Part shown: positions 1 to 10,340 of the stretch, in pieces
How positions within the stretch are numbered: the stretch's first letter is position 1
Layout: each line of letters opens with the position of its first letter
Position numbers and translations under genes: made by a program
DNA from: Pseudomonas sp. B20(2017)
Lineage (GTDB): Bacteria; Pseudomonadota; Gammaproteobacteria; Pseudomonadales; Pseudomonadaceae
DNA: 64,000 bases
NCBI RefSeq assembly: GCF_002113125.1
Contig: NZ_NEJP01000003.1
Coordinates: 1-64,000 of the forward strand
Direction: 5' to 3'
Notes under the pieces: model-generated
Database searches by the model: none
The model's input: the letters and a program-made list of their open reading frames with translations, nothing else
What the model was told of the DNA's origin: nothing

Positions 1-36
1 ACTGATGGGCTGAAGAGCCTTTTTCAGCACAAAAAC

Positions 37-63
37 AAACGCCCCGAATAAGTCGGGGCGTTT
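37..63. terminator. Bidirectional rho-independent terminator
   Basis: An 11-bp perfect stem (AAACGCCCCGA against TCGGGGCGTTT) with a short loop. A-rich and T-rich flanks on both sides let it work in both directions. It lies about 70 bases past the stop codon of the OsmC-YcaO gene on the minus strand, and may also end a plus-strand gene left of the window. Confidence 0.8.
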
Positions 64-133
64 GGTCTAAGGCCTGTCAGTGTGTTTTCACACAGTCTGC
101 GAAGGTGCTTTTTTGTGCGCGCCGCCAGCGGAA

Positions 134-2329
134 TCAACCTGCGAAGTTGGCCCGCGCTGCGTGCAGTTTCTTGTAACTCTCGATCAGGCGCAGGTGTCGA
201 TCCAGCCCTTCCAGCTTCATGCTGGTCGGCGTCAGACCGTAGAAGCGCACGCTACCATTGACCGAGCCGATCGCCGCATCCATGCGCTCGTCGCCGAACA
301 TGCGGCGGAAGTTGGCTTCGTAATCTTCCAGCTCCAGATCCTCGTCCAGCTCCATTTCCAGCACCACGTTGACCGCTTGATAGAACAAGCCACGCTCGAC
401 GGTGTTGTCGTTGTATTGCAGGAAGGCCTCGACCAGATCCTTGGCCTGCTCGTACTTCTGCAAGGAGAGGTAGATCTGCAGGCGCAGTTCAAGGATGGTC
501 AACTTGCCCCATGGGGTGTTGTCGTCGAACTCGATGCCGATCAGCGTGGTGATGTCGGTGTAATCGTCCAGCTCGCTGTGCTCCAGGCCTTTGGCGAGAT
601 TGCGCAGGCCGACTTTGCTCAGGTTGTGCAGATTGAGGATGTCGGCACGAAATTGCAGCGCTTTGTTGGTGTTGTCCCAGATCAGGTCTTCTACCGGGTA
701 GATCTCCGAATAGTCCGGCACCAGAATGCGGCAAGCCTTGGCGCCGATGTGCTCGTAGACCGCCATGTAGACTTCCTTGCCCATGTCTTCAAGGATACCG
801 AACAGCGTCGCGGCCTCTTCGGCGTTGGAGTTTTCGCCGTTGCCGGAGAAGTCCCACTCGACGAATTCGAAGTCGGCCTTGGCGCTGAAGAAACGCCACG
901 ACACCACGCCGCTGGAATCGATGAAGTGCTCGACGAAGTTGTTCGGTTCGGTGACGGCCTGGCCCGAGAAGGTCGGCTGCGGCAGATCGTTGAGGCCTTC
1001 AAAACTGCGGCCCTGCAGCAACTCGGTGAGGCTGCGTTCCAGCGCCACTTCGAAGCTCGGATGCGCGCCGAACGAGGCGAACACGCCGCCGGTGCGCGGG
1101 TTCATCAGCGTCACGCACATCACCGGGAATTCACCGCCCAGCGACGCGTCCTTGACCAGCACCGGGAAGCCTTGCTCTTCCAGCGCCTTGATCCCGGCGA
1201 GGATGCCCGGGTATTTCGCCAGCACCTCTTGCGGCACATCCGGCAGAGCCATTTCGCCTTCGAGGATTTCGCGTTTGACCGCCCGCTCGAAGATTTCCGA
1301 CAGGCACTGCACTTGCGCTTCCGCCAGGGTGTTGCCGGCGCTCATGCCGTTGCTCAGGTACAGGTTTTCGATCAGGTTGGACGGGAAATACACCACCTCA
1401 CCGTCAGACTGACGCACGAACGGCAGCGAGCAGATGCCGCGCTGGGTGTTGCCGGAGTTGGTGTCGTACAGGTGCGAGCCGCGCAGTTCGCCGTCGCGGT
1501 TGTAAATGCCCAGGCAATATTCGTCGAGAATTTCTGCAGGCAATTCATCCTTGGCGCCGGGTTTGAACCAGCGCTCGTCCGGGTAATGCACGAACTCGGC
1601 ATTGGCGATCTCTTCGCCCCAGAACTGATCGTTATAGAAGAAGTTGCAGTTCAGCCGCTCGATGAACTCGCCCAGCGCCGAGGCCAGCGCGCTCTCTTTG
1701 CTTGATCCCTTGCCGTTGGTGAAGCACATCGGCGACTGCGCATCGCGGATGTGCAGCGACCAGACGTTGGGCACGATGTTGCGCCATGAAGCGATTTCGA
1801 TCTTCATGCCCAGGTCGGCAAGAATCCCCGACATGTTGGCAATGGTCTGTTCCAGCGGCAGGTCTTTACCGGCAATGCAGGTGCCTGCGCCGGACGTGGA
1901 AGCCGGCATCAGCAGGGCCTGGGCATCCGCGTCGAGGTTCTCGACTTCCTCGATCACGAACTCAGGCCCGGCCTGCACCACCTTCTTCACCGTGCAACGG
2001 TCGATCGAGCGCAGGATGCCCTGGCGATCTTTCTCGGAGATGTCCGCCGGCAGCTCGACCTGGATCTTGAAGATCTGGTTGTAGCGGTTTTCCGGATCGA
2101 CAATGTTGTTCTGCGACAAACGAATGTTTTCGGTCGGGATATTGCGGGTGCTGCAGTACAACTTTACGAAGTAAGCCGCGCACAAGGCCGACGACGCCAG
2201 GAAATAGTCGAACGGACCCGGTGCAGAGCCATCGCCCTTGTAACGGATCGGTTGATCGGCCACCACCGTGAAGTCATCGAATTTGGCTTCGAGTCGGAGG
2301 TTGTCGAGAAAATTGACCTTGATTTCCAT
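134..2329 (-). CDS. OsmC-domain/YcaO-domain fusion protein
   Basis: A 731-residue two-domain protein. Residues 1-130 resemble OsmC/Ohr proteins and keep two cysteines in the usual places (C50 in SSALCAAY, C112 in SIDRCTVKK), which suggests thiol-based peroxide or redox chemistry. From about residue 160 the protein follows E. coli YcaO closely (SWRNIVPNVWSLHIRD, CFTNGKG, ASALGEFIERL, SNGMSAGNT, FASFGAHPSFEVALER) through to the C-terminal helical region. YcaO proteins are ATP-dependent amide-activating enzymes; E. coli YcaO assists RimO methylthiolation of ribosomal protein S12. No precursor peptide gene of the kind used by azoline-forming YcaOs is nearby, so a RimO-type role is the better inference. 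The ATG at 2329 is chosen because the OsmC fold begins there. A TTG at 2407 preceded by GGAGGA would add 26 unconserved residues and abut the upstream MaoC-fold gene, so translational coupling remains possible. Confidence 0.9.
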   Translation of the reverse strand: MEIKVNFLDNLRLEAKFDDFTVVADQPIRYKGDGSAPGPFDYFLASSALCAAYFVKLYCSTRNIPTENIRLSQNNIVDPENRYNQIFKIQVELPADISEKDRQGILRSIDRCTVKKVVQAGPEFVIEEVENLDADAQALLMPASTSGAGTCIAGKDLPLEQTIANMSGILADLGMKIEIASWRNIVPNVWSLHIRDAQSPMCFTNGKGSSKESALASALGEFIERLNCNFFYNDQFWGEEIANAEFVHYPDERWFKPGAKDELPAEILDEYCLGIYNRDGELRGSHLYDTNSGNTQRGICSLPFVRQSDGEVVYFPSNLIENLYLSNGMSAGNTLAEAQVQCLSEIFERAVKREILEGEMALPDVPQEVLAKYPGILAGIKALEEQGFPVLVKDASLGGEFPVMCVTLMNPRTGGVFASFGAHPSFEVALERSLTELLQGRSFEGLNDLPQPTFSGQAVTEPNNFVEHFIDSSGVVSWRFFSAKADFEFVEWDFSGNGENSNAEEAATLFGILEDMGKEVYMAVYEHIGAKACRILVPDYSEIYPVEDLIWDNTNKALQFRADILNLHNLSKVGLRNLAKGLEHSELDDYTDITTLIGIEFDDNTPWGKLTILELRLQIYLSLQKYEQAKDLVEAFLQYNDNTVERGLFYQAVNVVLEMELDEDLELEDYEANFRRMFGDERMDAAIGSVNGSVRFYGLTPTSMKLEGLDRHLRLIESYKKLHAARANFAG

Positions 2330-2407
2330 GCGGGTTACCAGAATAGCGCTAAACGAATTGGCCGCCATTATCCGGCTTTTGAGCGTGAAGTCTTGTGCTT
2401 TGAACAA

Positions 2408-2872
2408 TCAATCCTCCGCCGGCCGCTGGAACACCAGCAGTTTCCCCGTCGCCCGCTGCACCACCTTGTCATGCTGGTTGCGCGTCTCCATCAACATCGT
2501 CACCACGCCCCTGTCCGCTTTCGAGGCCGAGTGGTCGATGGCCAGCACGGTGCAGTTCAAATGCAGCACATCGTCCGGATAAGTCGGTGTCGGCCAGGCC
2601 AGTTCGATGCCGAGACCGATGATGCCATTGCCCAGGGGCACGCTGGCCACCAGCATTTTCATGGTCAGCGCTGCGGTGTTCCAGCCGCTGGCGGCCAGGC
2701 CACGGAACAAGCTCACTTCAGCTTCGGCTGGGTCGAGATGAAACGGCTGCGGGTCGAACTCCCGGGCAAATGCCAGCATCGATTCACGCTCGACGGTCAC
2801 GGGGTCGCTTTCAAAGGTTTGTCCGACGCTCAAGTCATCCAGGTAGAGTTTTTCCCACTCATGAACGGTCAT
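2408..2872 (-). CDS. MaoC-family hydratase/dehydratase-like protein
   Basis: A 154-residue single hot-dog-fold protein of the MaoC type. The hydratase signature is visible as AFAREFDPQPFHLDP, with the Asp and His that activate water in (R)-specific enoyl-CoA hydratases, followed by the conserved FRGLAASGW stretch. Family members hydrate enoyl-CoA thioesters, but the true substrate cannot be read from sequence. It lies directly upstream of the OsmC-YcaO gene on the same strand with no real gap, so the two are probably co-transcribed. Why a hydratase pairs with that fusion is unclear. The ATG at 2872 gives the normal family length and N-terminus. Confidence 0.88.
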   Translation of the reverse strand: MTVHEWEKLYLDDLSVGQTFESDPVTVERESMLAFAREFDPQPFHLDPAEAEVSLFRGLAASGWNTAALTMKMLVASVPLGNGIIGLGIELAWPTPTYPDDVLHLNCTVLAIDHSASKADRGVVTMLMETRNQHDKVVQRATGKLLVFQRPAED

Positions 2873-3035
2873 GATCTCGCCCTCTGGCGGTTTCCCTTGA
2901 GGCTAGTCGATGCCCCGGCGGGCAGGCCCGTTCCGTGACGTTTGGTCACAAATCAACTCAGCACATGCGCTCAATCGCTGGCAGCCGATCCGCGCGAGCA
3001 TGGCGTCACCTTCCGCCAATGCTGGTCGCTGACTC

Positions 3036-4331
3036 ATGATGGTTTTATCCACGCCGCGCCTCGCGCTGGCCCTACTGATTGGCGGGCTCGCCGATACCGC
3101 GTGCGCCAACGGATTTCTCGACGACGCCAAGACCGAAGTGCTCAGTCGCAACTTCTACCTGAGCAACGATTACCGCTCACCCTCACCCGCCGGGAAGAAT
3201 TACAAACAGGAATGGGCTCAAGGGTTTATCGGCACTTTCGCATCCGGTTTCACGGACGGAACCGTCGGCTTTGGCCTCGATGCTCATGCCTTTTATGGTT
3301 TGAAACTCGATGGCGGCAAAGGGCATTCCGGCACGGGGCTGTTGCCGGTGGACAGTGATGGCCGTAGCGAAAGCGACTATTCCAGCGCCGGCGGTGCGCT
3401 GAAGTTGAAGACTTCGAAAACCACCCTCGCCTTCGGTGAAATGACCGTGGAAACGCCGGTGTTCGACACCTCGGACAAACGTCTGCAACCGGAATACGCC
3501 ACGGGTTTTCTGCTCGACAGCCATGAGATCGATAACGCGCGCCTTGTCGCCGGGCGTTTCACGGCGTTCAAGAATCAGGACAGCTCTTCCGGCAGAGGCG
3601 ATTTTCAGGGCTATGGCGCCAGCACCCGAGGCGAAAGCATCAGCTTTATCGGCACCGACCTGTTCAGTGACAGCCCGGTGGGCGGCGCACTGTATGCGTC
3701 CGACCTGAGCGACACTTGGCGCCAGTACTACGCCAACCTGCATTTCAAACAGTCCGGTCTGTTGCTCGACGCCAACGTCTACCACACCCGCGACACCGGG
3801 CAGGCACTGGCCGGCGACATCGACAACACCGCGTTCAGCCTCTCGGGCAAATACACCTTCGGCGCCCACGCGGTGATGCTCGGCTGGCAACGCATCAATG
3901 GCGACACGCCCTTCGATTTCGTCGGTGGCGACTCGATTTACCTGGCCAACTCGATCAAATACGCCGACTTCAACGGCGCTCACGAGCGCTCCTGGCAAGC
4001 GCGTTACGATCTCGATCTCGGCGCCTTCGGCATTCCCGGGCTGACTTTCATGACCCGTTACGTTTCCGGCAGCCACATCGACGGCACCCACGCGCCCAAG
4101 GGCGGCGCCTATAACTCGTTCGACGCGGACTCCGGTGAATATCAGCCTCAGCAAGGGGATGGCGGCAAACACTGGGAACGCGACATCGACCTGCGCTACA
4201 TCGTCCAGTCCGGCGCGGCCAAGGATCTGTCGCTGCAGCTGTCTCACGTTTCGCATAGGGCCAACAGCGCTCAGGCAGGCGATGACATCGACCGGATCTA
4301 CGTGGTGATCCAGTATCCGTTGGGCTTTTGA
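3036..4331 (+). CDS. OprD-family outer membrane porin
   Basis: A 431-residue protein with an N-terminal signal peptide (hydrophobic LALALLIGGLADTACA, likely cut near residue 25). The mature protein fits the OprD family: it opens with GFLDDAKTEVLSRNFYLSND, has many alternating beta strands, and ends in an aromatic residue (VVIQYPLGF) as needed for barrel assembly. OprD-type porins are substrate-selective channels for amino acids, peptides or aromatic acids; the substrate here is not evident. The gene is divergent from the MaoC-YcaO pair. Two adjacent ATGs (3036, 3039) are equally possible starts. Its 3' end lies only 9 bases from the 3' end of selC on the opposite strand. Confidence 0.93.
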   Translation: MMVLSTPRLALALLIGGLADTACANGFLDDAKTEVLSRNFYLSNDYRSPSPAGKNYKQEWAQGFIGTFASGFTDGTVGFGLDAHAFYGLKLDGGKGHSGTGLLPVDSDGRSESDYSSAGGALKLKTSKTTLAFGEMTVETPVFDTSDKRLQPEYATGFLLDSHEIDNARLVAGRFTAFKNQDSSSGRGDFQGYGASTRGESISFIGTDLFSDSPVGGALYASDLSDTWRQYYANLHFKQSGLLLDANVYHTRDTGQALAGDIDNTAFSLSGKYTFGAHAVMLGWQRINGDTPFDFVGGDSIYLANSIKYADFNGAHERSWQARYDLDLGAFGIPGLTFMTRYVSGSHIDGTHAPKGGAYNSFDADSGEYQPQQGDGGKHWERDIDLRYIVQSGAAKDLSLQLSHVSHRANSAQAGDDIDRIYVVIQYPLGF

Positions 4332-4340
4332 GGGGAAATT

Positions 4341-4435
4341 GGCGGAAGGCAGCCGGAGTCGAACCTGCCCGGGAACGGATGCCGTCCCCAACCGGGTTTG
4401 AAGCCCGGCCGCGCCACCGGGCGCGATTGCCTTCC
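4341..4435 (-). tRNA. selC: tRNA-Sec (UCA anticodon)
   Basis: A 95-base tRNA, the long form typical of bacterial tRNA-Sec. The acceptor arm is 8 bp (GGAAGGCA against TGCCTTCC), followed by discriminator G and an encoded CCA. The anticodon TCA reads UGA and lies at 4399-4401, inside a CCGGG/CCCGG stem. A long variable arm and a TTCGACT T-loop are visible. One A-G opposition appears in the T-stem (GCAGG against CCGGC). The gene starts 6 bases after the selB stop on the same strand, so it is probably transcribed with the selenium operon and cut out by RNase P. Confidence 0.97.
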
Positions 4436-4441
4436 TTGAAC

Positions 4442-6358
4442 TCAATCTGCGCCGGGGTTGGCCAGCGCACTGTCGGTGCGGATTTGCCGGCCTTCGCCGA
4501 CGCGCCGGGTCAGGCCCAGCCGATCGAAGTATTCAAGGATCTGAATACTGCGCTTGCGTCCCAAGCCTAGCGCATCGCGGAACGCTGTCACTTCGATCTG
4601 CGGATTTTCTTCGGCCAGGCGCAGCAGCACTGCCGCCATTTGCCGCAGCGTGATGTCGGTGACAAACAGGTCGCGCACCACCTGATGCATCACGCCAAGG
4701 CGCGCCAGTTTGCGCAGCAGCAAACGCACGGTCGCGTCTTCCTGACCGACGACTTTCGCCACGTCACGAACCCACGGTGGATCGAAACCGGCCTGCTCGA
4801 ACAATGGCTGCAGCGCCTGCCACAGGGTTTCGTCGTCGGTGCTCAGGCGCACTTGATGGTCGGGCAAATGCAGCCACGGGCCGCTGGCGGCCAGTGAAGC
4901 GGCGCCGAGCAGTTCTTCCAGCAGGCTGATAAAGGTCGCGCGTTCGAGGCTCAAACCGCTGAAACGCCGCAGACGGTCGCGATCCGGCCCCATCTGGTCG
5001 GGCTCCAACTCATGAAAGCGCGCCAGTTGTTCCAGCAAGGTGAACTTGAGCATGCCCCAGCGTTGCGCATTGAACAGCACCGGGCCCTGACGGGTTTCGA
5101 TCAGGCGGACGTTGTCCGGTAGTGACCAACTGTCACGCGGACGATTGAACTGGCGCTCCAGGCGCTGCGGATCGAGGCCGCTTGCGCTGTATTCCAGCAA
5201 CGTCGGCAAGGCCTGTTCCAGCTCGGAGCTGATCGCCAGTGCCCGCAGTTGTGCCAGCCGTTCCGGGCTGCGCCGCTGGCGGGCCGGGGCGAAAGGATCG
5301 AGCACGCGCCCGCCGCCAAGGGTTCGCTGGGCGCTGGCATCACGCAGGATCAGCGGATCACCGTGGACGCCGTGTACCGGGACGTTCGTCAGCAGTTGCG
5401 CAAACATGCGCTCGCCGGGCGCCAGGCTTGAACCTTCCAGCAAGGCGACCCGCGCGATGACATCCTGCGTCCCCAAGTGCAGATGCACGGGCTGGAAATG
5501 TCCGAACGTTCGCTCCCCCGGTAACAGCCGGAATTCGATGTCCAGTCGTTGGGTCGGTGCGTGCAGCCATTCGGCCAACAGCCATTGACCGCGATGGATC
5601 TGTTTGGGGTCCAGGCGTTCGGCACTGATGTTCAACGCCACGCGCTGGCCGGCGAACGCCTGCTCGGCCGTCTGGTTTTGCGCATGCAGACCTCTGACTC
5701 GCACGGACTTGCCCGAGGGTTCCAGGTTCAGCTTGTCACCGACCCGGACCGACCCGGACAGCGCCGTGCCGGTCACCACGATCCCGGCACCGGCAACCGT
5801 GAACGCCCGGTCGATAGCCAGGCGAAAACCGCCTTCGCGACTGCGTGCCTGCATCTCGCCCTGCGCTTGCAGCAAAGTCTGGCGCAGTGCGTCGATGCCC
5901 TCGCCGGTCACGCTGGAAACCGTCGCCAACAAGGCTTTCGCGTAAGGTCCCGATGCCAGCAGGGCTTCAACCTGCCGGTGAACCTCCTCCACCCTGCCCG
6001 GTTCGACCCGATCGCATTTGGTGATCGCCACCAGCGCCCGTGGGATGCCGAGCAGTTCGACTATCGCCAGATGCTCGCGGGTCTGCGGCATCACCCCGTC
6101 ATCCGCCGCCACTACCAGCAACACCAGATCAATGCCTTGCGCTCCGGCGAGCATGTTGTGGGTGAATTTCTCGTGGCCCGGTACGTCGATGAAACCGGTA
6201 AGCCCCGTACCGGGCGCCAGTTCCGCGTACAGATAACCCAGGTCGATGGTCATCCCGCGCTCACGTTCCTGCGGGCGGCGGTCGCCGGTTTGCCCGGTCA
6301 GCGCCTGGAGCAGCGAAGTCTTGCCGTGGTCGATATGCCCGGCCGTGCCGACAATCAT
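4442..6358 (-). CDS. selB: Selenocysteine-specific translation elongation factor SelB
   Basis: A 638-residue GTPase that delivers Sec-tRNA to in-frame UGA codons by binding the SECIS hairpin in the mRNA. The G-domain motifs are clear: [17 protein letters not shown] (G1), [17 protein letters not shown] (G3) and AITKCDRV (G4). EF-Tu-like beta-barrel domains follow, and the C-terminal 250 residues have the winged-helix character that binds SECIS RNA. The ATG at 6358 overlaps the selA stop as ATGA and starts right at the G-domain, so the pair is translationally coupled; a longer reading would add 22 Arg-rich residues with no family counterpart. It sits between selA and selC in the selenium operon. 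Confidence 0.96.
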   Translation of the reverse strand: MIVGTAGHIDHGKTSLLQALTGQTGDRRPQERERGMTIDLGYLYAELAPGTGLTGFIDVPGHEKFTHNMLAGAQGIDLVLLVVAADDGVMPQTREHLAIVELLGIPRALVAITKCDRVEPGRVEEVHRQVEALLASGPYAKALLATVSSVTGEGIDALRQTLLQAQGEMQARSREGGFRLAIDRAFTVAGAGIVVTGTALSGSVRVGDKLNLEPSGKSVRVRGLHAQNQTAEQAFAGQRVALNISAERLDPKQIHRGQWLLAEWLHAPTQRLDIEFRLLPGERTFGHFQPVHLHLGTQDVIARVALLEGSSLAPGERMFAQLLTNVPVHGVHGDPLILRDASAQRTLGGGRVLDPFAPARQRRSPERLAQLRALAISSELEQALPTLLEYSASGLDPQRLERQFNRPRDSWSLPDNVRLIETRQGPVLFNAQRWGMLKFTLLEQLARFHELEPDQMGPDRDRLRRFSGLSLERATFISLLEELLGAASLAASGPWLHLPDHQVRLSTDDETLWQALQPLFEQAGFDPPWVRDVAKVVGQEDATVRLLLRKLARLGVMHQVVRDLFVTDITLRQMAAVLLRLAEENPQIEVTAFRDALGLGRKRSIQILEYFDRLGLTRRVGEGRQIRTDSALANPGAD

Positions 6359-7764
6359 GTCTGCAATTGCCCTAGCTGGGCGAGCCACGCGGACTCGTCG
6401 TCGAGTTGCCGCAGATCCAGCCACAACGCGTCATCGTCGATGCGACCGAGCACCGGAATCGGCAGTGCGCGCAAGGCACTTTCCAGATTGAGCAGGCAAC
6501 GCCCACGCAGGCGTTTCGATACCTGCGGACGCAGGCACAGCGCTGCGCTCGGCAGACGCGCCACCGGCTGACTACCACTGCCGATCATGCCCAATGCCGG
6601 TACGGCGCTGACGATCCAGGCATCGCCCAACACTCGGGACAAGGCCGGTTGCAGGCGTTCGGCCTGGGCCAGAATATCGGCCTGCGGCCGGGTCAGCAGG
6701 CGCAGGCTCGGCAAGCGCTCGGCCAGCCGGTCCGGATCGCGATACAGGCCAAGCACCGCTTCCAGCGCGGCCAGCGTCAACTTGTCGACCCGTAATGCCC
6801 GTTTCAGCGGGTTCTTCTTGATCTTCGCAATCAAGTCCTTGCGCCCGACAATCACCCCGGCCTGTGGCCCTCCAAGCAGTTTGTCGCCACTGAACGTGAC
6901 GATATCGGCGCCATCGAGCAGCGCCTGACGCACCGTCGGCTCCGCCGGCAACCCCCAGCGCGTCAGGTCGAGCAGACTGCCGCTGCCGAGGTCTTCGAGC
7001 AGCGGCAAACCATGCCGGTGGGCCAGTTCGGCCAGCTCGGACGTCGGCACGCAGGCGGTAAAACCTTCAATGCTGTAGTTGCTCGCATGCACGCGCATGA
7101 TCAAGCCGCTGCGCGGGCTGATCGCTGCCTCGTAATCGCGGGTGTGGGTGCGGTTGGTGGTGCCGACTTCATGCAGACGCACGCCTGCGCGGGCCATGAT
7201 GTCGGGGATGCGGAACGCGCCGCCGATTTCGATCAGCTCGCCCCGGGAAATGATCCCTTCCTTGCGCACGCCGAGGCTGTTGAGGGTCAGCAGTACGGCA
7301 GCGGCATTGTTGTTGACCACGGTCACGGCTTCGGCGCCAGTCAGTTCGCGGATCAGGCCTTCGATCAGGTCATCGCGGTCGCCGCGTTTGCCGCTGGCCA
7401 GGTCGAACTCCAGATTCAGCGGATAGCGCGCCGCGAGTTGCACGGCTTCGATGGCTTCATCGGGCAACAAGGCGCGACCGAGATTGGTGTGCAGCACGGT
7501 GCCGGTCAGGTTGAACACCCGGTGCACCTGGCTGCGCTGCTTCAACGCCAGACGTTCGGCAACCCTTCCGGCCAGGGCTTCGGGGCTGATTTCAACGGCG
7601 GTCAATTGCCCCGCCAGCACGGCTTCGCGCAAGTCATCCAACAACTGGCGAAACCCCGTCAACAGCGCCTCGCGCCCGTAACGCTCGGCCAATGGCTGAC
7701 ACGCGGGATGGCGCAACAGGCTGTCGATGGAAGGTAAACGCAAGGCAAAGACACTGACGGACAT
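6355..7764 (-). CDS. selA: L-seryl-tRNA(Sec) selenium transferase SelA
   Basis: A 469-residue PLP enzyme that converts Ser-tRNA(Sec) to Sec-tRNA(Sec) using selenophosphate. The PLP lysine is K295 in [14 protein letters not shown], matching the position in E. coli SelA. Other conserved stretches are [17 protein letters not shown] and the [14 protein letters not shown] loop. Length is normal for the family. It starts 46 bases after fdhE and ends in a 4-base ATGA overlap with selB. The selenophosphate donor gene selD is not in this window and must lie elsewhere for the system to work. Confidence 0.96.
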   Translation of the reverse strand: MSVSVFALRLPSIDSLLRHPACQPLAERYGREALLTGFRQLLDDLREAVLAGQLTAVEISPEALAGRVAERLALKQRSQVHRVFNLTGTVLHTNLGRALLPDEAIEAVQLAARYPLNLEFDLASGKRGDRDDLIEGLIRELTGAEAVTVVNNNAAAVLLTLNSLGVRKEGIISRGELIEIGGAFRIPDIMARAGVRLHEVGTTNRTHTRDYEAAISPRSGLIMRVHASNYSIEGFTACVPTSELAELAHRHGLPLLEDLGSGSLLDLTRWGLPAEPTVRQALLDGADIVTFSGDKLLGGPQAGVIVGRKDLIAKIKKNPLKRALRVDKLTLAALEAVLGLYRDPDRLAERLPSLRLLTRPQADILAQAERLQPALSRVLGDAWIVSAVPALGMIGSGSQPVARLPSAALCLRPQVSKRLRGRCLLNLESALRALPIPVLGRIDDDALWLDLRQLDDESAWLAQLGQLQT

Positions 7765-7810
7765 CAGGCACTCCGGAAAAAACCGATGCGCCTGAGTGTA
7801 GACCCTTGCG

Positions 7811-8737
7811 TCATTCGTCTCCTGGTGCCAGCAGCAGATTCGGCGCCAGCCGCTGATAACCGTCCTGAGCCAGGCGCATGTCGAGCAGCAGACTGCCCAG
7901 ATCTGCCGACAGCGCCTCGCCCTCCCCGTCGTTTTCCAGATACAGCAACTTCAGATAGCTGTTGCAGCCCGGACAGACTTCGGCCCGCAACGGCGCCTGA
8001 TTGGCGGCATGACGGTCATCCTCAAGGCTCAGATATTCAAGCCCTTTGCTCTGCTCGCAATACACGCACTTGACCCGCACCACATGCCATTCGCAGGCGC
8101 ACAGCGAACACACCAGATAGCGCAAGCCGTTGTGCTTGCCGCGATGGCGGATCACCCCGGCCATGGCCGGCGAACCACAGGCCGGGCACTGGCTGAGACT
8201 GTCGCCGGGTGTCAGTTGCAGATTCGCTGCGCTGAGCAGCCAATGACTCCACGCCGCTTGCAAAGCCGCGCCGAGAAACGGCACCAGCGCCGCCGGCACT
8301 AGCGAGTACTGGCCGCTGACCAGCGCCACGGCCCACGCCCGCAACTGGCCGGGGCTGGCGATGCGCAGTGTGGTCACGGCTTCGATCACCGCTGGTTGTT
8401 CGGGGGCGACATAGTGCTGGAGCAAGGCCTCGAGATACAGCTGCCAGGTGTCCTCGCGAATCAGGGTCTCGGCGGCAAACGGTGGCATGCCGTGTTGCCG
8501 GCAGACTTCCAGCCGCTGTTCATCAAGCGGCGCGGTCGAGGGCGGATCATCGAGAATCTGCTGCTGGACATGGCACAACCCGGCGATCAAATGCAGGTAA
8601 TCGGCCAGCGGATGCCCGTCGGCCAAGCGCTCCAGACGCTGGGCCCGCAGTGTGAACAGGTTATGCGGCGGCAGGTGCAGAAACGGCGGTGAACTGGCCG
8701 CCGCTTCGATTTCTCCGGGTTCAAGGATGGTTGGCAA
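7811..8737 (-). CDS. fdhE: Formate dehydrogenase accessory protein FdhE
   Basis: A 308-residue cytoplasmic protein needed for maturation of respiratory formate dehydrogenases. It carries the rubredoxin-like metal-binding CxxC pairs of the family: [23 protein letters not shown] and CPGCNSYL, all in the C-terminal 130 residues. The N-terminal half is helical and rich in Leu, as expected. It begins 3 bases after the fdnI stop, so it belongs to the same transcript as its client enzyme. Confidence 0.95.
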   Translation of the reverse strand: MPTILEPGEIEAAASSPPFLHLPPHNLFTLRAQRLERLADGHPLADYLHLIAGLCHVQQQILDDPPSTAPLDEQRLEVCRQHGMPPFAAETLIREDTWQLYLEALLQHYVAPEQPAVIEAVTTLRIASPGQLRAWAVALVSGQYSLVPAALVPFLGAALQAAWSHWLLSAANLQLTPGDSLSQCPACGSPAMAGVIRHRGKHNGLRYLVCSLCACEWHVVRVKCVYCEQSKGLEYLSLEDDRHAANQAPLRAEVCPGCNSYLKLLYLENDGEGEALSADLGSLLLDMRLAQDGYQRLAPNLLLAPGDE

Positions 8738-8740
8738 CTG

Positions 8741-9394
8741 TCAGCCCTTTTTCGTGACCGGTCGCTCTGGCGGATCTTTGCTTTCCACCTCGCGATACCA
8801 GAGTGCATGGTGTTTCCTGGCCCAGGCGCGGCTGACCCAGCCGTGCATCATCGCGTCCACCGAACCCTTGATCCAGATCCCGGCATAGATGTGCACGATG
8901 ATGCTCAGGATCAGCACAAACCCCGCCAGTGCGTGCAGCAACATCGCCCAGCGAATCGTGGTGATGCCGAAGTAATGACTGAAATACGCGCGCCAGATCA
9001 CCAGCCCCGTGAACAGCAATGCGAGCATGCACAGCAGTAAAGTCCAGAACAGCAGTTTTTGCCCGGCGTTGTACTTGCCCACCGGCGGCACGGTTTCTTC
9101 GTCGTTGACCATTACCCGGTCAATTCGCCGCAGCCACTTCCAGTCGTTGTCTATGAAGAAGTTCGAGCGCCAGAAGCGAAACACCAGGCCCATGAAAAAC
9201 ACGAACATCAGCACGCCCATGAACGGATGCAGGATTCGCGTCCACGGCCCGCCACCGAACAGATGGGTCAGCCAGAACATCGATGGATGAAACAGCGCCA
9301 GCCCCGACAGCCCGGCCATGAAGAACAGAATCGCCACCAGCCAGTGATTGGTGCGCTGGTTGGCGGTGTAGCGCAGGATCGTCTTGTTGCTCAT
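8741..9394 (-). CDS. fdnI: Formate dehydrogenase cytochrome b556 (gamma) subunit
   Basis: A 217-residue integral membrane subunit with four hydrophobic segments. Histidines suited to binding two b-type haems are present: an early one ([15 protein letters not shown]), [26 protein letters not shown] and [10 protein letters not shown]. It passes electrons from the iron-sulfur subunit to quinone. Its ATG overlaps the fdnH stop by 4 bases (ATGA), and fdhE follows after 3 bases. The fdnI symbol could equally be fdoI, since the two E. coli isoenzymes cannot be told apart here. Confidence 0.94.
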   Translation of the reverse strand: MSNKTILRYTANQRTNHWLVAILFFMAGLSGLALFHPSMFWLTHLFGGGPWTRILHPFMGVLMFVFFMGLVFRFWRSNFFIDNDWKWLRRIDRVMVNDEETVPPVGKYNAGQKLLFWTLLLCMLALLFTGLVIWRAYFSHYFGITTIRWAMLLHALAGFVLILSIIVHIYAGIWIKGSVDAMMHGWVSRAWARKHHALWYREVESKDPPERPVTKKG

Positions 9395-10326
9395 GGCCGG
9401 CCCTCCCCGCGTGGGTCGAAGGTGTGCACCGCAGGATCGACGACGTGCACCGAGGTGTCGGGCGGTTCGGGATGTTCATCTTCCTCGACCCGGTTCGGGC
9501 CGATCCGCACGTAATGGAAGAACCCGGCGAGCACCGCCGCGCCCATGGCCAGCAGGCCGAGCGGTTTGCTGATGCCTTTCCACAAGCCCACCAGCGGACT
9601 GATCTCGGGGTTGTCCGGCAGGCCGGCGTAGATCTTCGGCGTGTCGGCGTGGTGCAGCACGTACATGACGTGGGTGCCGCCGACGCCTTCAGGGTCGTAG
9701 AGACCGGCGTTGTCGAAGCCACGGCTTTTCAGGTCGACGATGCGTTCGGCGGCGTGGGTCTTCATGTCGTCCTTGGTGCCGAACACAATGGCGCCGGTCG
9801 GGCAGGTTTTCACACAGGCCGGCTCCAGCCCCACCGCCACTCGGTCCGAACACAGGGTGCATTTGTAGGCCTTGTGGTCCTTCTGCGAAATGCGCGGAAT
9901 GTTGAACGGGCAACCGGTGATGCAATAACCACAACCAATGCAGTGATCCTGATCGAAGTCGACGATGCCGTTGGCGTGCTTGATGATCGCCCCCGGGCTC
10001 GGGCACGCCGCCAGGCAACCGGGCTCGGCGCAGTGCATGCAGCCGTCCTTGCGGATCAGCCATTCGAGGTTGCCGGCGTCGGTTTCGTGCTCGGTAAAAC
10101 GCATCAACGTCCATGAGTCGGCGCTCAGATCCTGCGGGTTGTCGTAGGTGCCATGGTTGTGGCCGACCTCGTCGCGCAGCTCGTTCCATTCCGAGCACGC
10201 GACCTGGCAGGCCTTGCAGCCGATGCATTTGGTGGTGTCGAGCAGCTTGGCCACCTGTTCCTGGCCGCGAATCGAAGGCGCCGGGGTGGTGGTGGCCGAG
10301 CGGGCAATGATGTCTTGGCTGGCCAT
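9391..10326 (-). CDS. fdnH: Formate dehydrogenase iron-sulfur (beta) subunit
   Basis: A 311-residue electron-transfer subunit with four cysteine clusters for [4Fe-4S] centres: [49 protein letters not shown] and CTLCSDR...[10 protein letters not shown]. Near the C-terminus one transmembrane helix ([18 protein letters not shown]) anchors it to the inner membrane facing the periplasm, as in E. coli FdnH. It lies 14 bases after fdnG and overlaps fdnI. No separate signal peptide is seen; co-export with the Tat-borne alpha subunit is the known route. Confidence 0.95.
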   Translation of the reverse strand: MASQDIIARSATTTPAPSIRGQEQVAKLLDTTKCIGCKACQVACSEWNELRDEVGHNHGTYDNPQDLSADSWTLMRFTEHETDAGNLEWLIRKDGCMHCAEPGCLAACPSPGAIIKHANGIVDFDQDHCIGCGYCITGCPFNIPRISQKDHKAYKCTLCSDRVAVGLEPACVKTCPTGAIVFGTKDDMKTHAAERIVDLKSRGFDNAGLYDPEGVGGTHVMYVLHHADTPKIYAGLPDNPEISPLVGLWKGISKPLGLLAMGAAVLAGFFHYVRIGPNRVEEDEHPEPPDTSVHVVDPAVHTFDPRGEGRP

Positions 10327-10340
10327 TTAAAGATTCTCCA

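Noticed and set aside
134..2329. Azoline/thiazole peptide cluster around the YcaO gene
   Set aside because: No precursor peptide, dehydrogenase or transporter genes accompany it, and the YcaO part aligns with the E. coli RimO-helper type.
2935..2949. GTGAC-N5-GTCAC palindrome upstream of the OprD gene as a Vfr/CRP site
   Set aside because: Spacing between the half-sites is not the TGTGA-N6-TCACA arrangement, and the flanks do not match the consensus.
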